Shown: piece by piece, positions 15,271-23,654 of the stretch
Position numbering within the stretch: position 1 is the first letter of the stretch
Layout of the letters: each line of letters starts with the position of its first letter
Notes under the pieces: model-generated
What the model was told of the DNA's origin: nothing
What the model saw: only the letters and a program-made list of their open reading frames with translations
Databases searched by the model: none
Assembly (NCBI GenBank): GCA_018267385.1
Contig: JAFDYN010000024.1
Span: 1 to 50,036, forward strand
Direction of reading: 5' to 3'
Source of the DNA: Bacteroidota bacterium
Lineage (GTDB): Bacteria > Bacteroidota > Bacteroidia > Chitinophagales > LD1
Length of the DNA: 50,036 nt
Translations under genes and position numbers: made by a program

Positions 15271-15320
15271 AAATCCCCCGGCCTGCGGCCACCCCCTTTG
15301 ATAAAGGGGGAATTTCAGCC
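15271..15320 (+). repeat. Palindromic intergenic repeat, family A, copy 7 (long variant)
   Basis: AAATCCCCCGGCCTGCGGCCACCCCCTTTGATAAAGGGGG then AATTTCAGCC. Two stems are possible: GGCC-TGC-GGCC and CCCCCTTT-GAT-AAAGGGGG. The other bases of the 15106-15424 gap hold the family D pair and no gene. Confidence 0.65.
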
Positions 15321-15424
15321 ATTTGCAATTTTTTTGATAAGGAATTGTGCTTGATGTGTTTAGGAGCAGACCGTAGGTGGGCTGTGGTTTGGAGTTGGGT
15401 GTGAGGCGGTTGTCTAAAAATCTT

Positions 15425-15454
15425 TTGTTTTCCTCAATATATTGTGTATATTTG
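15425..15454 (+). promoter_or_regulatory. Consensus Bacteroidota promoter of the rimP-nusA operon
   Basis: TTG at 15425-15427 and TATATTTG at 15447-15454 are separated by exactly 19 bases, a full match to the Bacteroidota primary-sigma consensus TTG-N19-TAnnTTTG. Transcription should start near 15460, placing the leader hairpin at 15469-15490 within the first 30 bases of the mRNA. Confidence 0.88.
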
Positions 15455-15468
15455 CAGCACGAAAAGTG

Positions 15469-15494
15469 AGAGGGGACGAGAGTCCCCTCTTTTA
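15469..15494 (+). promoter_or_regulatory. Leader hairpin before rimP, terminator-like
   Basis: AGAGGGGAC-GAGA-GTCCCCTCT is a perfect 9-bp stem with a GNRA-type loop, followed by TTTATT. It starts about 10 bases after the predicted transcription start, too close to the 5' end to be a normal gene terminator, and ends 14 bases before the rimP start codon. It may be an attenuator, a 5' stabilising hairpin, or a site read by NusA. Confidence 0.6.
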
Positions 15495-15507
15495 TTGTCT
15501 GTACAAA

Positions 15508-16005
15508 ATGGAGCTGAAAGAGAAGATACAAGAGTGGCTGAAACCGCTGCTCGACGAGATGGACCTCTACCTGACGGATATCAAGCTGCAGGGCAAGAGC
15601 AAGGTGGAGGTGTATGCCGATGGTGACAATGGTATCACCATCAGCCAGTGTGCTGATATATCCCGCTATCTGGAGAAGCACCTGGATGGCAGCGGCCTGG
15701 TATCTGAGGACTATATGCTGGATGTATCCAGCCCGGGCATGAGCAATCCGCTCAAGGTGCCGCGCCAGTACAAGAAGCGCATAGGCCGCACGCTGGAGAT
15801 AGTCAAGACGGACGGCACAGAGGTGGAGGCACAGCTGGTCAAGGCGGATGATGAAAAGATCACCCTGCTGCCGATCGTAGCTGATGTGAAGAAGAAAAAG
15901 AAAGGACCTAAGAACCAACCGGAAGAGAAAGTAGAAGCGCCAAAGGAGTTTGAGCTGAAGTATAGCGAGATCAAGAAGGCGCTGATCAAAATAGAGTGGA
16001 AGTAA
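15508..16005 (+). CDS. rimP: Ribosome maturation factor RimP
   Basis: RimP assists assembly of the 30S subunit. The 165-aa product has the usual two-domain layout: the N-terminal alpha/beta domain (MELKEKIQEWLKPLLDEMDLYLTDIKL, KVEVYADGDNGITISQCADISRYLEKHLD, YMLDVSSPGMSNPLKVPRQYKKRIGR) and the SH3-like C-terminal domain (GRTLEIVKTDG...). The DVSSPGM/PL motif is the family signature. A run of lysines interrupts the SH3-like part at about residues 129-136. The frame is open upstream to 15442, but that stretch encodes the leader hairpin; ATG 15508 starts the family N-terminus. NusA follows 31 bases downstream in the classical rimP-nusA-infB order. Confidence 0.95.
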   Translation: MELKEKIQEWLKPLLDEMDLYLTDIKLQGKSKVEVYADGDNGITISQCADISRYLEKHLDGSGLVSEDYMLDVSSPGMSNPLKVPRQYKKRIGRTLEIVKTDGTEVEAQLVKADDEKITLLPIVADVKKKKKGPKNQPEEKVEAPKEFELKYSEIKKALIKIEWK

Positions 16006-16036
16006 ATTCAATCATTATCATAAAACAGATAAAGCA

Positions 16037-17368
16037 ATGAATAGTTTAGATCTGATCGACTCGTTTAGCGAGTTTAAGCAGCTAAAAAACATAGACCGCC
16101 CGACCATGATGAAGGTGCTGGAGGATGTCTTTCGCACGCTCCTGAAAAAGAAGTATGGCGAGACGGACAACTTTGACATCATCGTGAATACCGATAAGGG
16201 TGACCTCGAGATCTGGCAGCGCCGTACCATCGTAGAGGATGGCGAAGTGGAGAATCCATACACCCAGATCACGCTCTCCGAGGCGCACAAGATCCAGGAT
16301 GACTTTGAGATAGGTGAAGAAACATATGAGAAGATCGAGCTGGAGAGCTTTGGCCGCCGCTCGGTACTCGCTGCCCGCCAGACACTGGTGAGCCGTATCC
16401 TGGACCTGGAGAAGGACGAGACCTACAAGAAATACAAGGACCGCATCGGTGATATCATCAGCGCTGAGGTATACCAGGTGTGGAAGAAAGAAATACTGCT
16501 GCTGGACGAGGAGGGTAATGAACTGCTCCTGCCAAAGTCTGAGCAGATCAAGACCGACTTCTACAAGAAGGGTGAGACCGTACGCGCGGTAGTAAAGCGC
16601 GTGGACCTGCGCAATAACAGCCCGGTGATCATCCTGAGCCGTACGGATACTGCCTTCCTGGCCAAGCTGCTGGAGCAGGAAGTACCGGAGATATTTGACG
16701 GGCTGATCGTGATCAAGAATATCGTGCGCGAGCCGGGTGAGAAGGCGAAGGTAGTGGTAGAGTCTTTTGATGACCGCATAGACCCTGTAGGCGCCTGCGT
16801 GGGTGTGAAGGGCAGCCGTATACACGGCATCGTACGCGAGCTGCGCAATGAGAACATAGACATCCTCAATCATACCAACAACCTGCAACTGATGGTGCAG
16901 CGTGCACTGGCCCCGGCCAAGATCATCTCAATAGATATCAACCAGGACAAAAAGCGCATCTCTGCCTACCTCGATCCGGACCAGATATCTCTGGCCATAG
17001 GCAAGCGTGGTGTAAACATCAAGCTCGCGTCAAGGCTGGTAGGTTTTGAGATAGATGTGTACCGTGAGGGTGGTGAGGAAGAAGAAGCTGACTTTGATAT
17101 CGATCTGGACGAGTTCTCAGATGAGATCGAGCAGTGGATGATAGACGACCTGAAGAGGATCGGCTGCGACACAGCCCGTAGCGTGCTGAACCTGAGCCGC
17201 GAGGAGCTGGTGCGCCGTACCGACCTGGAGGAGGAGATGATAGACGATATCATCCGCATCCTCAAGACGGAATTTGAAAATGAAGGAGAGGAAGTAGCCG
17301 AGGCTAAACCATCTGCGCCGGCAGCGGCAGAGACGGAGGCAGCAGGTGATGCCGGAGAAGAAGCATAA
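16037..17368 (+). CDS. nusA: Transcription termination/antitermination factor NusA
   Basis: NusA binds RNA polymerase and RNA to control pausing, termination and antitermination. The 443-aa product shows the N-terminal polymerase-binding domain (about 1-130; MMKVLEDVFRTLLKKKYG), the S1 domain (about 135-200; GDIISAEVYQVWKKEI...ETVRAVVKRVD), KH1 (about 230-290; VGACVGVKGSRIHGIVRELRNE) and KH2 (about 300-370; QISLAIGKRGVNIKLASRLVG). An acidic tail follows with a helix-hairpin-like segment DDLKRIGCDTARSVLNLSREELVRRTDLEEEMIDDI and a Glu/Ala/Pro-rich end. Size is typical of Bacteroidota NusA. It lies between rimP (31 bases upstream) and infB, and is probably served by the rimP promoter. Confidence 0.96.
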   Translation: MNSLDLIDSFSEFKQLKNIDRPTMMKVLEDVFRTLLKKKYGETDNFDIIVNTDKGDLEIWQRRTIVEDGEVENPYTQITLSEAHKIQDDFEIGEETYEKIELESFGRRSVLAARQTLVSRILDLEKDETYKKYKDRIGDIISAEVYQVWKKEILLLDEEGNELLLPKSEQIKTDFYKKGETVRAVVKRVDLRNNSPVIILSRTDTAFLAKLLEQEVPEIFDGLIVIKNIVREPGEKAKVVVESFDDRIDPVGACVGVKGSRIHGIVRELRNENIDILNHTNNLQLMVQRALAPAKIISIDINQDKKRISAYLDPDQISLAIGKRGVNIKLASRLVGFEIDVYREGGEEEEADFDIDLDEFSDEIEQWMIDDLKRIGCDTARSVLNLSREELVRRTDLEEEMIDDIIRILKTEFENEGEEVAEAKPSAPAAAETEAAGDAGEEA

Positions 17369-17456
17369 GCTATTTAGATAATGAGGCAATTTCAAACAAG
17401 AACAATTGAATATTAAGATGTAATCCATCTCACATATACATATTGCCTCATTTCTA

Positions 17457-17464
17457 TAGTTTTG
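17457..17464 (+). promoter_or_regulatory. -7 box before infB
   Basis: TAGTTTTG fits TAnnTTTG, 95 bases before infB and 89 bases after the nusA stop. The base triplet 19 upstream is TAT instead of TTG. A downstream stem GTAAAC...GTTTAC (17471-17492) and a T-tract (CAGTTTTTTTG, 17517-17527) lie in the leader. It suggests that infB can be transcribed apart from rimP-nusA. Confidence 0.5.
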
Positions 17465-17559
17465 CAAAAAGTAAACTGCCCTACGGGTTTACTGCGGGGT
17501 GGTATGTATGTGTGTTCAGTTTTTTTGTGCTTGAAATTTAAATTATCTAAATAGAGTAA

Positions 17560-20310
17560 ATGTCAGAGATCAAAGCGATCAGATTAGGTGCTGCGGCTAC
17601 GACCTACAATGTGGGCAAGGACCACATCGTGGAGGAGCTGCAGAAAAGTGGTTTTACCGTAGAAAACAACCCCAGTGCCAAGCTCAGTGTAGAGATGGTA
17701 CTAGTGCTGGAGAAGGCCTTTAACAAAGACAAGGCCATCAAAGCGCAGGCTGACAATACCAAGATGGTAGAGAAGCCTAAGAAGGAGACCCTCGAGCTGA
17801 AAGAGGAGATACCTATCACCGCTGCGCGCAAGCAGGAGGACGAGAAGATCGTCCAGATCAAATCCAACCTGGTATCCAAAGAGAAAGAGGCTACGCCGGC
17901 TCCTGCCAAGGCAGAAGAACCTGCTGTGGATAAGTTTGAGGCGGAAGCGCCTAAACTCGATGGCCCTAAGATAGTAGGCAAGGTAGACCTGAGCAAGCCA
18001 AAGAAAACTACCAAGAAGGCCGAAGAGCCCAAGGTAGAGGAGCCTGCTCCTGTAGCTGAGCAGCCGGTAGTAGAGGAGAAGCCTGTAGTGGTGGAAAAGC
18101 CGGCAGAAGAAGTGCCGGATGAGAACTTTATCCAGCGCAAAACGGTGACACTTGAGGGCCCTAAGATCATGGGCAAGATAGAGCTGAAGCCAGACAAGTC
18201 TGAGCTGCCACAAAAACGCAAAGAAGATACCGGCCCTAACGGTGAAAAGCGTGTACGCAAGCGTATAGAGAAGCCTAAGCGCACTCCTGTACAAGGTGGT
18301 GGCCCCGGCCAGGGCGGACCGGGATACCGCGGACCGGGAGGAGGACGTGGTGGAGACAACCGTCGTCCGGGAGACAATGGCCCTCGGGATCCAAACCAGG
18401 TAAAAGAAATATCAGAGAAGGAGATAGAGGAAAAGATCAGGGCTACGATGTCCAAGATCCAGAATATGACCTCTAAGAGCGACCGCTCTAAGTTTCGCCG
18501 CGATAAGCGCGAGGCCATACAGGAGCGTATGGAGGCCGAGAGGGCAAACCAGGAGAATAGCAAGCTGAAGGTGACGGAGTTTATGACCGCTGCCGAGCTG
18601 GCCAGCCTCATGAATATACCTGCGGTGAAGATCATCCAGACTTGTATGCAGCTCGGTATCATGGTGTCTATCAATCAGCGCCTCGATGCAGAAATTATTG
18701 AGCTCGTAGCGGGTGAAAACGGATTTGAAGTAGAATTCCAATCTATAGAAGACCAGACGGCCTTTGAAGAAGAAGAAGCGGACAAGCCGGAGGATCTCAC
18801 TCCACGTGCGCCTATCGTGACCATCATGGGCCACGTAGACCACGGTAAGACATCACTCCTCGACTTTATCCGCAAGGCGAATGTACAGGCGAAGGAAGCC
18901 GGAGGTATCACCCAGCACATCGGTGCCTATCAGGTGACTACGGCGGGCAACAGGGAGATTACCTTCCTGGATACGCCGGGCCACGAGGCTTTCACAGCGA
19001 TGCGTGCACGTGGTGCCAAGGTGACTGACGTGGCTGTGATCGTGATCGCCGCGGATGACGCGGTGATGCCTCAGACCAAGGAGGCCATCAACCACGCACA
19101 GGCGGCGGGTGTACCGATGATCTTTGCCTTCAACAAGATCGATAAGGAAGGGGCCAACTCCGAGAAGATCCGCGAGCAACTGTCTCAAATGAATATCCTC
19201 GTAGAGGAGTGGGGTGGCAAATTCCAAAGCCAGGAGATATCTGCCAAGAAGGGCCTGAATGTAGACCTGCTGCTGGATAAGATCCTCATAGAGTCTGACC
19301 TCCTGGACCTGAAAGCCAACGACCACAAGGGTGGCACAGGTACGATCATAGAGGCGACACTGGACAAAGGCCGTGGCTATACTGCCACGCTGCTCGTACA
19401 GAGCGGTACGCTGAATAAGGGCGATATCATCGTGTGCGGTCCGTACTATGGCCGTATCAAGGCAATGTTTGACCATAAGGGCGAGCGCATAGATGCTGCC
19501 GGCCCATCTACACCTGTGCAGGTACTCGGCCTGAACGGTGCGCCTCAGGCGGGTGAGATCTTCAAGGTATTTGCCTCTGAGCAGGATGCCAAAGACCTCG
19601 CTACCAAGCGTGCACAGCTCATACGCGAGACAGGTATCCGTACCAAGAAGCACATCACGCTGGATGAGATCGGCCGCCGTCTGGCGCTGGGCAACTTTAA
19701 GGAGCTCAACCTCATCATCAAGGGTGACGTGGATGGCTCTGTGGAGGCCCTCGGTGACTCACTCCTCAAACTCTCTACTGAAGAAATACAGGTACGGATC
19801 ATACACAAGGGTGTGGGCCAGATATCAGAGTCTGATGTCAACCTGGCGGCCGCAGCAGATGCGATCATCCTCGGCTTTAACGTGCGCCCGTCTCAGAATG
19901 CGAAGAAGATCGCAGAGACAGAGAATATCGAGATCAAGCTGTACTCTGTGATCTACCAGGCTATCAACGATGTGAAGAGCGCGATGGAGGGTCTGATGGA
20001 GCCGAAGATAGAGGAGAAGATCATAGGCAACCTGGACGTGAAGGAGGTCTTCAACGTATCAAAGGTAGGTACTATCGCGGGCTGTTTCGTGCGCGATGGC
20101 AAGATCCTGCGCAACAGCAAGGTGCGCCTGGTGCGCGATGGCATCGTGATCCACACGGGCCAGCTCAGCGGCCTGAAGCGTTTCAAGGACGACGCCAAGG
20201 AAGCTACCAGCGGTATGGAGTGCGGCCTCCAAATCAAGGATTTCTCAGATATCCAGGTGGGAGACAATATCGAAGCATTCGAGCAGGTGGAGATCGCAGC
20301 CAAGCTGTAA
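17560..20310 (+). CDS. infB: Translation initiation factor IF-2
   Basis: IF-2 is the GTPase that places initiator tRNA on the 30S subunit and joins 50S. The 916-aa product has an N-terminal IF2_N motif (about residues 1-55), then a long charged linker rich in Lys, Glu, Pro and Ala. Within it two copies of a GPKIxGKxxL motif occur ([10 protein letters not shown] and [10 protein letters not shown]). A Gly/Arg-rich tract follows (about 244-275). A second IF2_N motif (about 325-385) precedes the G domain: GHVDHGKTS at 424-432, DTPGHEAF and FNKID. Domains II, III and IV make up the last 350 residues ([39 protein letters not shown]). Complete. A terminator follows 24 bases after the stop. Confidence 0.97.
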   Translation: MSEIKAIRLGAAATTYNVGKDHIVEELQKSGFTVENNPSAKLSVEMVLVLEKAFNKDKAIKAQADNTKMVEKPKKETLELKEEIPITAARKQEDEKIVQIKSNLVSKEKEATPAPAKAEEPAVDKFEAEAPKLDGPKIVGKVDLSKPKKTTKKAEEPKVEEPAPVAEQPVVEEKPVVVEKPAEEVPDENFIQRKTVTLEGPKIMGKIELKPDKSELPQKRKEDTGPNGEKRVRKRIEKPKRTPVQGGGPGQGGPGYRGPGGGRGGDNRRPGDNGPRDPNQVKEISEKEIEEKIRATMSKIQNMTSKSDRSKFRRDKREAIQERMEAERANQENSKLKVTEFMTAAELASLMNIPAVKIIQTCMQLGIMVSINQRLDAEIIELVAGENGFEVEFQSIEDQTAFEEEEADKPEDLTPRAPIVTIMGHVDHGKTSLLDFIRKANVQAKEAGGITQHIGAYQVTTAGNREITFLDTPGHEAFTAMRARGAKVTDVAVIVIAADDAVMPQTKEAINHAQAAGVPMIFAFNKIDKEGANSEKIREQLSQMNILVEEWGGKFQSQEISAKKGLNVDLLLDKILIESDLLDLKANDHKGGTGTIIEATLDKGRGYTATLLVQSGTLNKGDIIVCGPYYGRIKAMFDHKGERIDAAGPSTPVQVLGLNGAPQAGEIFKVFASEQDAKDLATKRAQLIRETGIRTKKHITLDEIGRRLALGNFKELNLIIKGDVDGSVEALGDSLLKLSTEEIQVRIIHKGVGQISESDVNLAAAADAIILGFNVRPSQNAKKIAETENIEIKLYSVIYQAINDVKSAMEGLMEPKIEEKIIGNLDVKEVFNVSKVGTIAGCFVRDGKILRNSKVRLVRDGIVIHTGQLSGLKRFKDDAKEATSGMECGLQIKDFSDIQVGDNIEAFEQVEIAAKL

Positions 20311-20333
20311 TCTTTACTTTGAAAAGTATAACC

Positions 20334-20365
20334 AAGCCTCACTATTTTAGTGGGGCTTTTTGTTT
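20334..20365 (+). terminator. Rho-independent terminator of infB
   Basis: AAGCCTCAC (20334-20342) pairs with GTGGGGCTT (20350-20358) in a 9-bp stem with one G-U pair, followed by TTTTGTTTT. Confidence 0.85.
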
Positions 20366-20366
20366 T

Positions 20367-20430
20367 AACCGAGAAAGCGCGAAAACGCAAAGGTATTTTA
20401 ACCGGAGAGGCGCGGAGACGGAGAGAAAAT
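20367..20430. repeat. Two family B-type repeats in tandem
   Basis: First AACCGAGAAAGCGCGAAAACGCAAAGG (20367-20393), nearly the same words as at 36188-36215, then ACCGGAGAGGCGCGGAGACGGAGAG (20401-20425), like 20-46. They fill the gap between infB and the next gene. Confidence 0.6.
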
Positions 20431-20446
20431 ACAATTTAACTGGGCA

Positions 20447-20824
20447 TCACAAAAAGAGAAGCAAAGCAAATGCAACGATCAGTAGGAAGCTGATGCCGGT
20501 GTAGTTCTGATTTCGGTAGAGGTTTGTGAGGATTGCTTGCAGCTTTTGATCTGCGAGCATGGAGGGGTCTTTGGTATAAGCCAGGACACTGCCGTCTACT
20601 AATCTGTTGAATGTCTGATGGCTTTTGTACCAGGAGGGATAAGTATCTTCCATATATGAGGATAGGATGTACTGCTGCCGAACAGTCAGGATGCCAAAAA
20701 CGGGAAAAGTACTGAAAGCAAACACCCAGATAGCAATCGGGTAATAGGCTGCTAGAAAACCCCTGATCACTATCATCAGTAGAGATAGGGCGATCAGGTA
20801 GCGATTGTGATAGGTGGTTTTCAT
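20447..20824 (-). CDS. Small membrane protein, unknown function
   Basis: The 125-aa product is not recognised. It has hydrophobic segments at about residues 9-28 (LIALSLLMIVIRGFLAAYY), 30-47 (IAIWVFAFSTFPVFGILTV) and 107-125 (YTGISFLLIVAFALLLFL), so three transmembrane helices are expected. A soluble loop of about 55 residues (EDTYPSWYKSHQTFNRLVDGSVLAY...) lies between the second and third. The gene is convergent with infB and separated from it by the terminator and repeats. It belongs to a run of small orphan genes of lower GC (20.4-21.75 kb). Confidence 0.6.
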   Translation of the reverse strand: MKTTYHNRYLIALSLLMIVIRGFLAAYYPIAIWVFAFSTFPVFGILTVRQQYILSSYMEDTYPSWYKSHQTFNRLVDGSVLAYTKDPSMLADQKLQAILTNLYRNQNYTGISFLLIVAFALLLFL

Positions 20825-20875
20825 CGATGAAACAAAATTAGGTAATCGGGTCGGCTAATTGTACTACATTCCGGT

Positions 20876-20902
20876 GGTTGCTGGTGACGCTTCGATAAAC
20901 CC
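20876..20902 (+). repeat. Partial family D repeat
   Basis: GGTTGCTGGTGACGCTTCGATAAACCC resembles the first half of the family D copies at 14632 and 15184 (TTGTTGGTGACG...CTTCG...TAAACAC). The rest of 20825-20969 holds only this and the terminator-like hairpin. Confidence 0.4.
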
Positions 20903-20925
20903 AGACAAAGGCAAAAAAGTAAACG

Positions 20926-20955
20926 AAGCTCTACCTGTATGGTGGGGCTTTTTAC
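20926..20955 (+). terminator. Terminator-like hairpin without an obvious upstream gene
   Basis: AAGCTCTACC (20926-20935) pairs with GGTGGGGCTT (20941-20950) through two G-U pairs, followed by TTTAC. No plus-strand gene precedes it, so it may be the remains of a lost gene's end, a repeat of the infB terminator type, or an attenuator for the ORF 15 bases later. Confidence 0.45.
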
Positions 20956-20969
20956 ATATTTAAATTAAA

Positions 20970-21335
20970 ATGCAAGTGATGACCTTATCAAACGGATCTA
21001 ATTTACCCAATAACTATATGGGAATCATACTTTATGATATTCAGAGGGACGGATGCCTTAATGGTGTTTATACTAATTTAGGCATCCATGGGGAAGTGTT
21101 TAACGAAGTATGTCGGAAACAAAAAGGCCAGCCTCAAGGACTTTGTGGTCGATATGATTGTATGTGGTTTGATTTGAATAATGAAAGAATATCGGACAGA
21201 GAATTAAACGTAACTCCTCGCATTAATGCTCCAGGAATTTTTGAATTCGAATGGGTGGTAGGAGGGAAGGTTAACTTTGTGGGGATAGGATACCAGATGA
21301 ACTATAAGCAAATTGCATTGACTTATTGGGTTTAA
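20970..21335 (+). CDS. Hypothetical protein, AT-rich orphan
   Basis: The 121-aa product is not recognised. It has no signal peptide or membrane segment. Visible features are two close cysteines with a histidine nearby, GLCGRYDCMWFD (about residues 57-68), and a C-terminal half with alternating hydrophobic residues (FEFEWVVGGKVNFVGIGYQM). The base composition is clearly more AT-rich than the core genes around it. The start at ATG 20970 is the first in frame; MTLSNGS at 20982 is an alternative. It is followed at short distance by another small AT-rich gene on the same strand. Confidence 0.5.
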   Translation: MQVMTLSNGSNLPNNYMGIILYDIQRDGCLNGVYTNLGIHGEVFNEVCRKQKGQPQGLCGRYDCMWFDLNNERISDRELNVTPRINAPGIFEFEWVVGGKVNFVGIGYQMNYKQIALTYWV

Positions 21336-21388
21336 ATTCAAATTCGTTTGTGATGATACAATGCTAAAATCATATACCAAAGATTACT

Positions 21389-21748
21389 ATGAGTAAGCTT
21401 GGATTTGCTTTCTTATTGTTTATTCTCTCTGCTTCTTCAAAAGCTCAGGAGGTCAAGAGGGGCAACTATATCTATGGAAAAGTTGTGACAGATGCTACCG
21501 GTGTGGATGAGCCAATGGTTGGAGCACGGGTTGTAGTCAGTGGATATAAATTAGGCTGCTTGACAGGGATAGACGGGCTTTACAAGATCAATATCCCAGA
21601 CTCATTATTTGATAAAAGGGTAAGAGTAGAATGTGGGTATGTAGGATATGAAACGTACCGAAAGAAGGTTCTGTTGAAGAAAATGCCCGGCCGTATTGAT
21701 ATTGTTTTACACGACGGCAATAAACAATATGATAGTTCTAAATTTTAA
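21389..21748 (+). CDS. Exported protein with carboxypeptidase-regulatory-like (CarboxypepD_reg) fold
   Basis: The 119-aa product starts with a signal peptide (MSKLGFAFLLFILSASSKAQ) and continues as one transthyretin-like domain: YIYGKVVTDATGVDEPMVGARVVVSG, GCLTGIDGLYKINIPDSL, VRVECGYVGYETYRKKV. This matches the small beta-sandwich at the N-terminus of SusC/TonB receptors and of exported peptidases, but here it stands alone without any C-terminal partner. It probably acts in the periplasm or on the cell surface; no partner is apparent. AT-rich; no promoter was recognised before ATG 21389. Confidence 0.72.
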   Translation: MSKLGFAFLLFILSASSKAQEVKRGNYIYGKVVTDATGVDEPMVGARVVVSGYKLGCLTGIDGLYKINIPDSLFDKRVRVECGYVGYETYRKKVLLKKMPGRIDIVLHDGNKQYDSSKF

Positions 21749-21768
21749 ACCTAAGGTAAATCAAAACT

Positions 21769-22116
21769 ATGGCATACGATCACGACCTAGCAGACCGCAT
21801 CCGTGAAGCACTGGCAGACCTGCCGGATGTGACGGAGAAAGAGATGTTCTCGGGTATCGCCTTTATGGTGAATGGCAAGATGTGTATCAATGTGAGCCAT
21901 GACAGCCTGATGTGCCGCATAGATCCGGCACTGACGGAGGAGCTGCTGGAGCGCGACTATATCAGCCCGATGATGAAGGGTAAGACGCCGATGAAAGGAT
22001 ATGTATACGTAGCGCCGGAGGGCTTCAGGACGAAGAAGCAATTTGACTACTGGGTGCAGCTCTGCCTCGAATATAATCCTATAGCAAAGTCGAGCAAGGA
22101 GAAAAAGAAGAAATAG
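21769..22116 (+). CDS. TfoX N-terminal domain protein
   Basis: The 115-aa product is a single TfoX_N domain: LADRIREALADLPDVTEKEMFSGIAFMVNGKMCINV (residues 6-41), LMCRIDPALTEELLE, then the loop PMKGYVYVAPEGFRTKKQFDYWVQLCLEYN, and a Lys-rich tail. In gamma-proteobacteria TfoX regulates competence genes, but stand-alone TfoX_N proteins are widespread and of unknown role. No competence gene is nearby. Composition returns to that of the core genome. It is convergent with the membrane protein gene 22119-23063, with only two bases between them. Confidence 0.85.
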   Translation: MAYDHDLADRIREALADLPDVTEKEMFSGIAFMVNGKMCINVSHDSLMCRIDPALTEELLERDYISPMMKGKTPMKGYVYVAPEGFRTKKQFDYWVQLCLEYNPIAKSSKEKKKK

Positions 22117-22118
22117 TA

Positions 22119-23063
22119 TCAGGATGGCGATGTCGTGGTACTGGCACTTTCCTTCGCCAGTTGCTTGCCCTCTATATCGGGCTTCATGAGTTGCGGGTCG
22201 AGTGAGTATCCCCGCTGTGTGGCCAGCGCCCGCGTGAACTGCGCACCAAAGAATACCAGCTGAGACGAGTAAAATACCCAGATCAGTATAAGTACGGCAC
22301 TGCCGGCAGCGCCGTAGGTAGTGGCCATGTGAGAGATGCCGATATATACAGCTATCAGATGCTTGCCGATGGAGAAGAGTATAGCTGTAAAAAATGCCCC
22401 CTCCCAGATATCGCTCCAGTGCAGGCGTGCATCAGAGAGGTACTTATATACAAATGCAAACAGGGCCGTAGCCGCGGCGAGCGACAGGCTCTGATTGACT
22501 ATGACCACGATCCATACGGAGAGCAGTGAGAAGGTCTCGGCGAGCCTGTCAGTGAGGGCAGAGACGGCAGCATTGATCACCAGCGTGATGAGCAGCAGCA
22601 GTGCGATGCAGATGATGATACCCAGGGAGAAAACGTGATTGAGGATATAGGCTACGACAGCCTTTCGTGCCTGCGGTTTGACCTCCCAGATAGAGTTGAG
22701 GGACTTGCGTAGCTGGCGGAAGACGCTGGTAGATCCTATGAGCAGCACCACACCTGCCACGATAGCAGCCAAGCCGCTTTTGTCAGGGTCGTACATCTTT
22801 GAGATGATCCGCTCTATCTGATGTGCGCCGCGGCTACCGAGAAAGTCGCTGAGATAAGTATGCAACTCACCATTTACTGCCTGTGGGCCGAGTATCACAC
22901 CCACGGCGGTGATCACTACTATGATGACGGGCACGATGGAGAAGAGCATATAGTATGACAGCGCTGCGCCGAGCGTAGCTGTATCATGCCTGCGAAACAA
23001 TATCCAGGTATTGCGCAGCACTTCCCAATAGAAGCGTAGTCCTTTCAGTTTCTCCTCGCTCAT
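22119..23063 (-). CDS. YihY/virulence factor BrkB family membrane protein
   Basis: The 314-aa product is an inner-membrane protein with about six transmembrane helices. Family features are TLGAALSYYMLFSIVPVIIVVITAVGVILG at residues 25-55, LSDFLGSRGAHQIERIISKM, VLLIGSTSVFRQLRKSLNSIWEV, and the later YKYLSDARLHWSDIWEGAFFTAILFSIGKHLIAVYIG followed by YGAAGSAVLILIWVFYSSQLVFFGAQFTRA. BrkB-type proteins are often misnamed ribonuclease BN; a transport or envelope role is more likely. The C-terminus is short and polar. It precedes the small exported protein gene upstream (14-base gap), probably as one transcript. Confidence 0.9.
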   Translation of the reverse strand: MSEEKLKGLRFYWEVLRNTWILFRRHDTATLGAALSYYMLFSIVPVIIVVITAVGVILGPQAVNGELHTYLSDFLGSRGAHQIERIISKMYDPDKSGLAAIVAGVVLLIGSTSVFRQLRKSLNSIWEVKPQARKAVVAYILNHVFSLGIIICIALLLLITLVINAAVSALTDRLAETFSLLSVWIVVIVNQSLSLAAATALFAFVYKYLSDARLHWSDIWEGAFFTAILFSIGKHLIAVYIGISHMATTYGAAGSAVLILIWVFYSSQLVFFGAQFTRALATQRGYSLDPQLMKPDIEGKQLAKESASTTTSPS

Positions 23064-23076
23064 CAGTGGCGATGGG

Positions 23077-23529
23077 TTATTCAGATTTAGGCGAGTAGCT
23101 CAACTCCGAGAGTACTCCCTGCTCATACCAGCAGGTGATCACATAGCCGGGATAGTGATACTCAGCATAGCCGGAGTTGGTATAGGTAGTGGTAGGCTTG
23201 CCCAGTTTAGCCTTGACCTGAGCAGGCGTCATACCAAACTGGAGATCTTTGGATAGTTTGCCTTTGTAGCTGCCATACACTGGACTATTGCGGTAGACAT
23301 TGACCTGGGTCACACTGTCGCCCTTGGTCTCAAGGTCTATACCGTTTTCTACCGAGGCATATTTATTGCCAGTTACATTTTTGATGTGGTAAGAGGAGAA
23401 GAACTGCTGCACCTCCGGTCCGTCTATTTTTTTACCCAGTACTTCTACAAATCCATCGCGGGTCAAACCCTGCGAAAAGCCCGTCAATACTAGCGTAAGC
23501 AGGCAAATAAGTGTGATGGTGTTTTTCAT
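23077..23529 (-). CDS. Exported protein with BamE/SmpA-like segment
   Basis: The 150-aa product begins with a signal peptide (MKNTITLICLLTLVLTGFSQ). No clear lipobox cysteine is present. The C-terminal 65 residues carry LQFGMTPAQVKAKLGKPT (about 101-118) followed by strands EYHYPGYVITCWYEQGVLSELSYSP, the helix-plus-strand layout of BamE/SmpA-like domains, in which a 'GMt..qV...lGxP' motif precedes a small beta sheet. A complete match to BamE is not claimed. The frame is open to 23586, but the signal peptide places the start at 23529. The gene lies 14 bases upstream of the YihY gene and is probably transcribed with it. Confidence 0.72.
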   Translation of the reverse strand: MKNTITLICLLTLVLTGFSQGLTRDGFVEVLGKKIDGPEVQQFFSSYHIKNVTGNKYASVENGIDLETKGDSVTQVNVYRNSPVYGSYKGKLSKDLQFGMTPAQVKAKLGKPTTTYTNSGYAEYHYPGYVITCWYEQGVLSELSYSPKSE

Positions 23530-23654
23530 GACAGTGATTGGTGCAATAAATATACCAATTACGAAAATATTTAACATGGAATACACTTTAAACCAAAAAA
23601 CATCTGTACCTTGTCCTAGAAGCTAGAAGTTCTGATCCTCAAAACCCAATCCAC

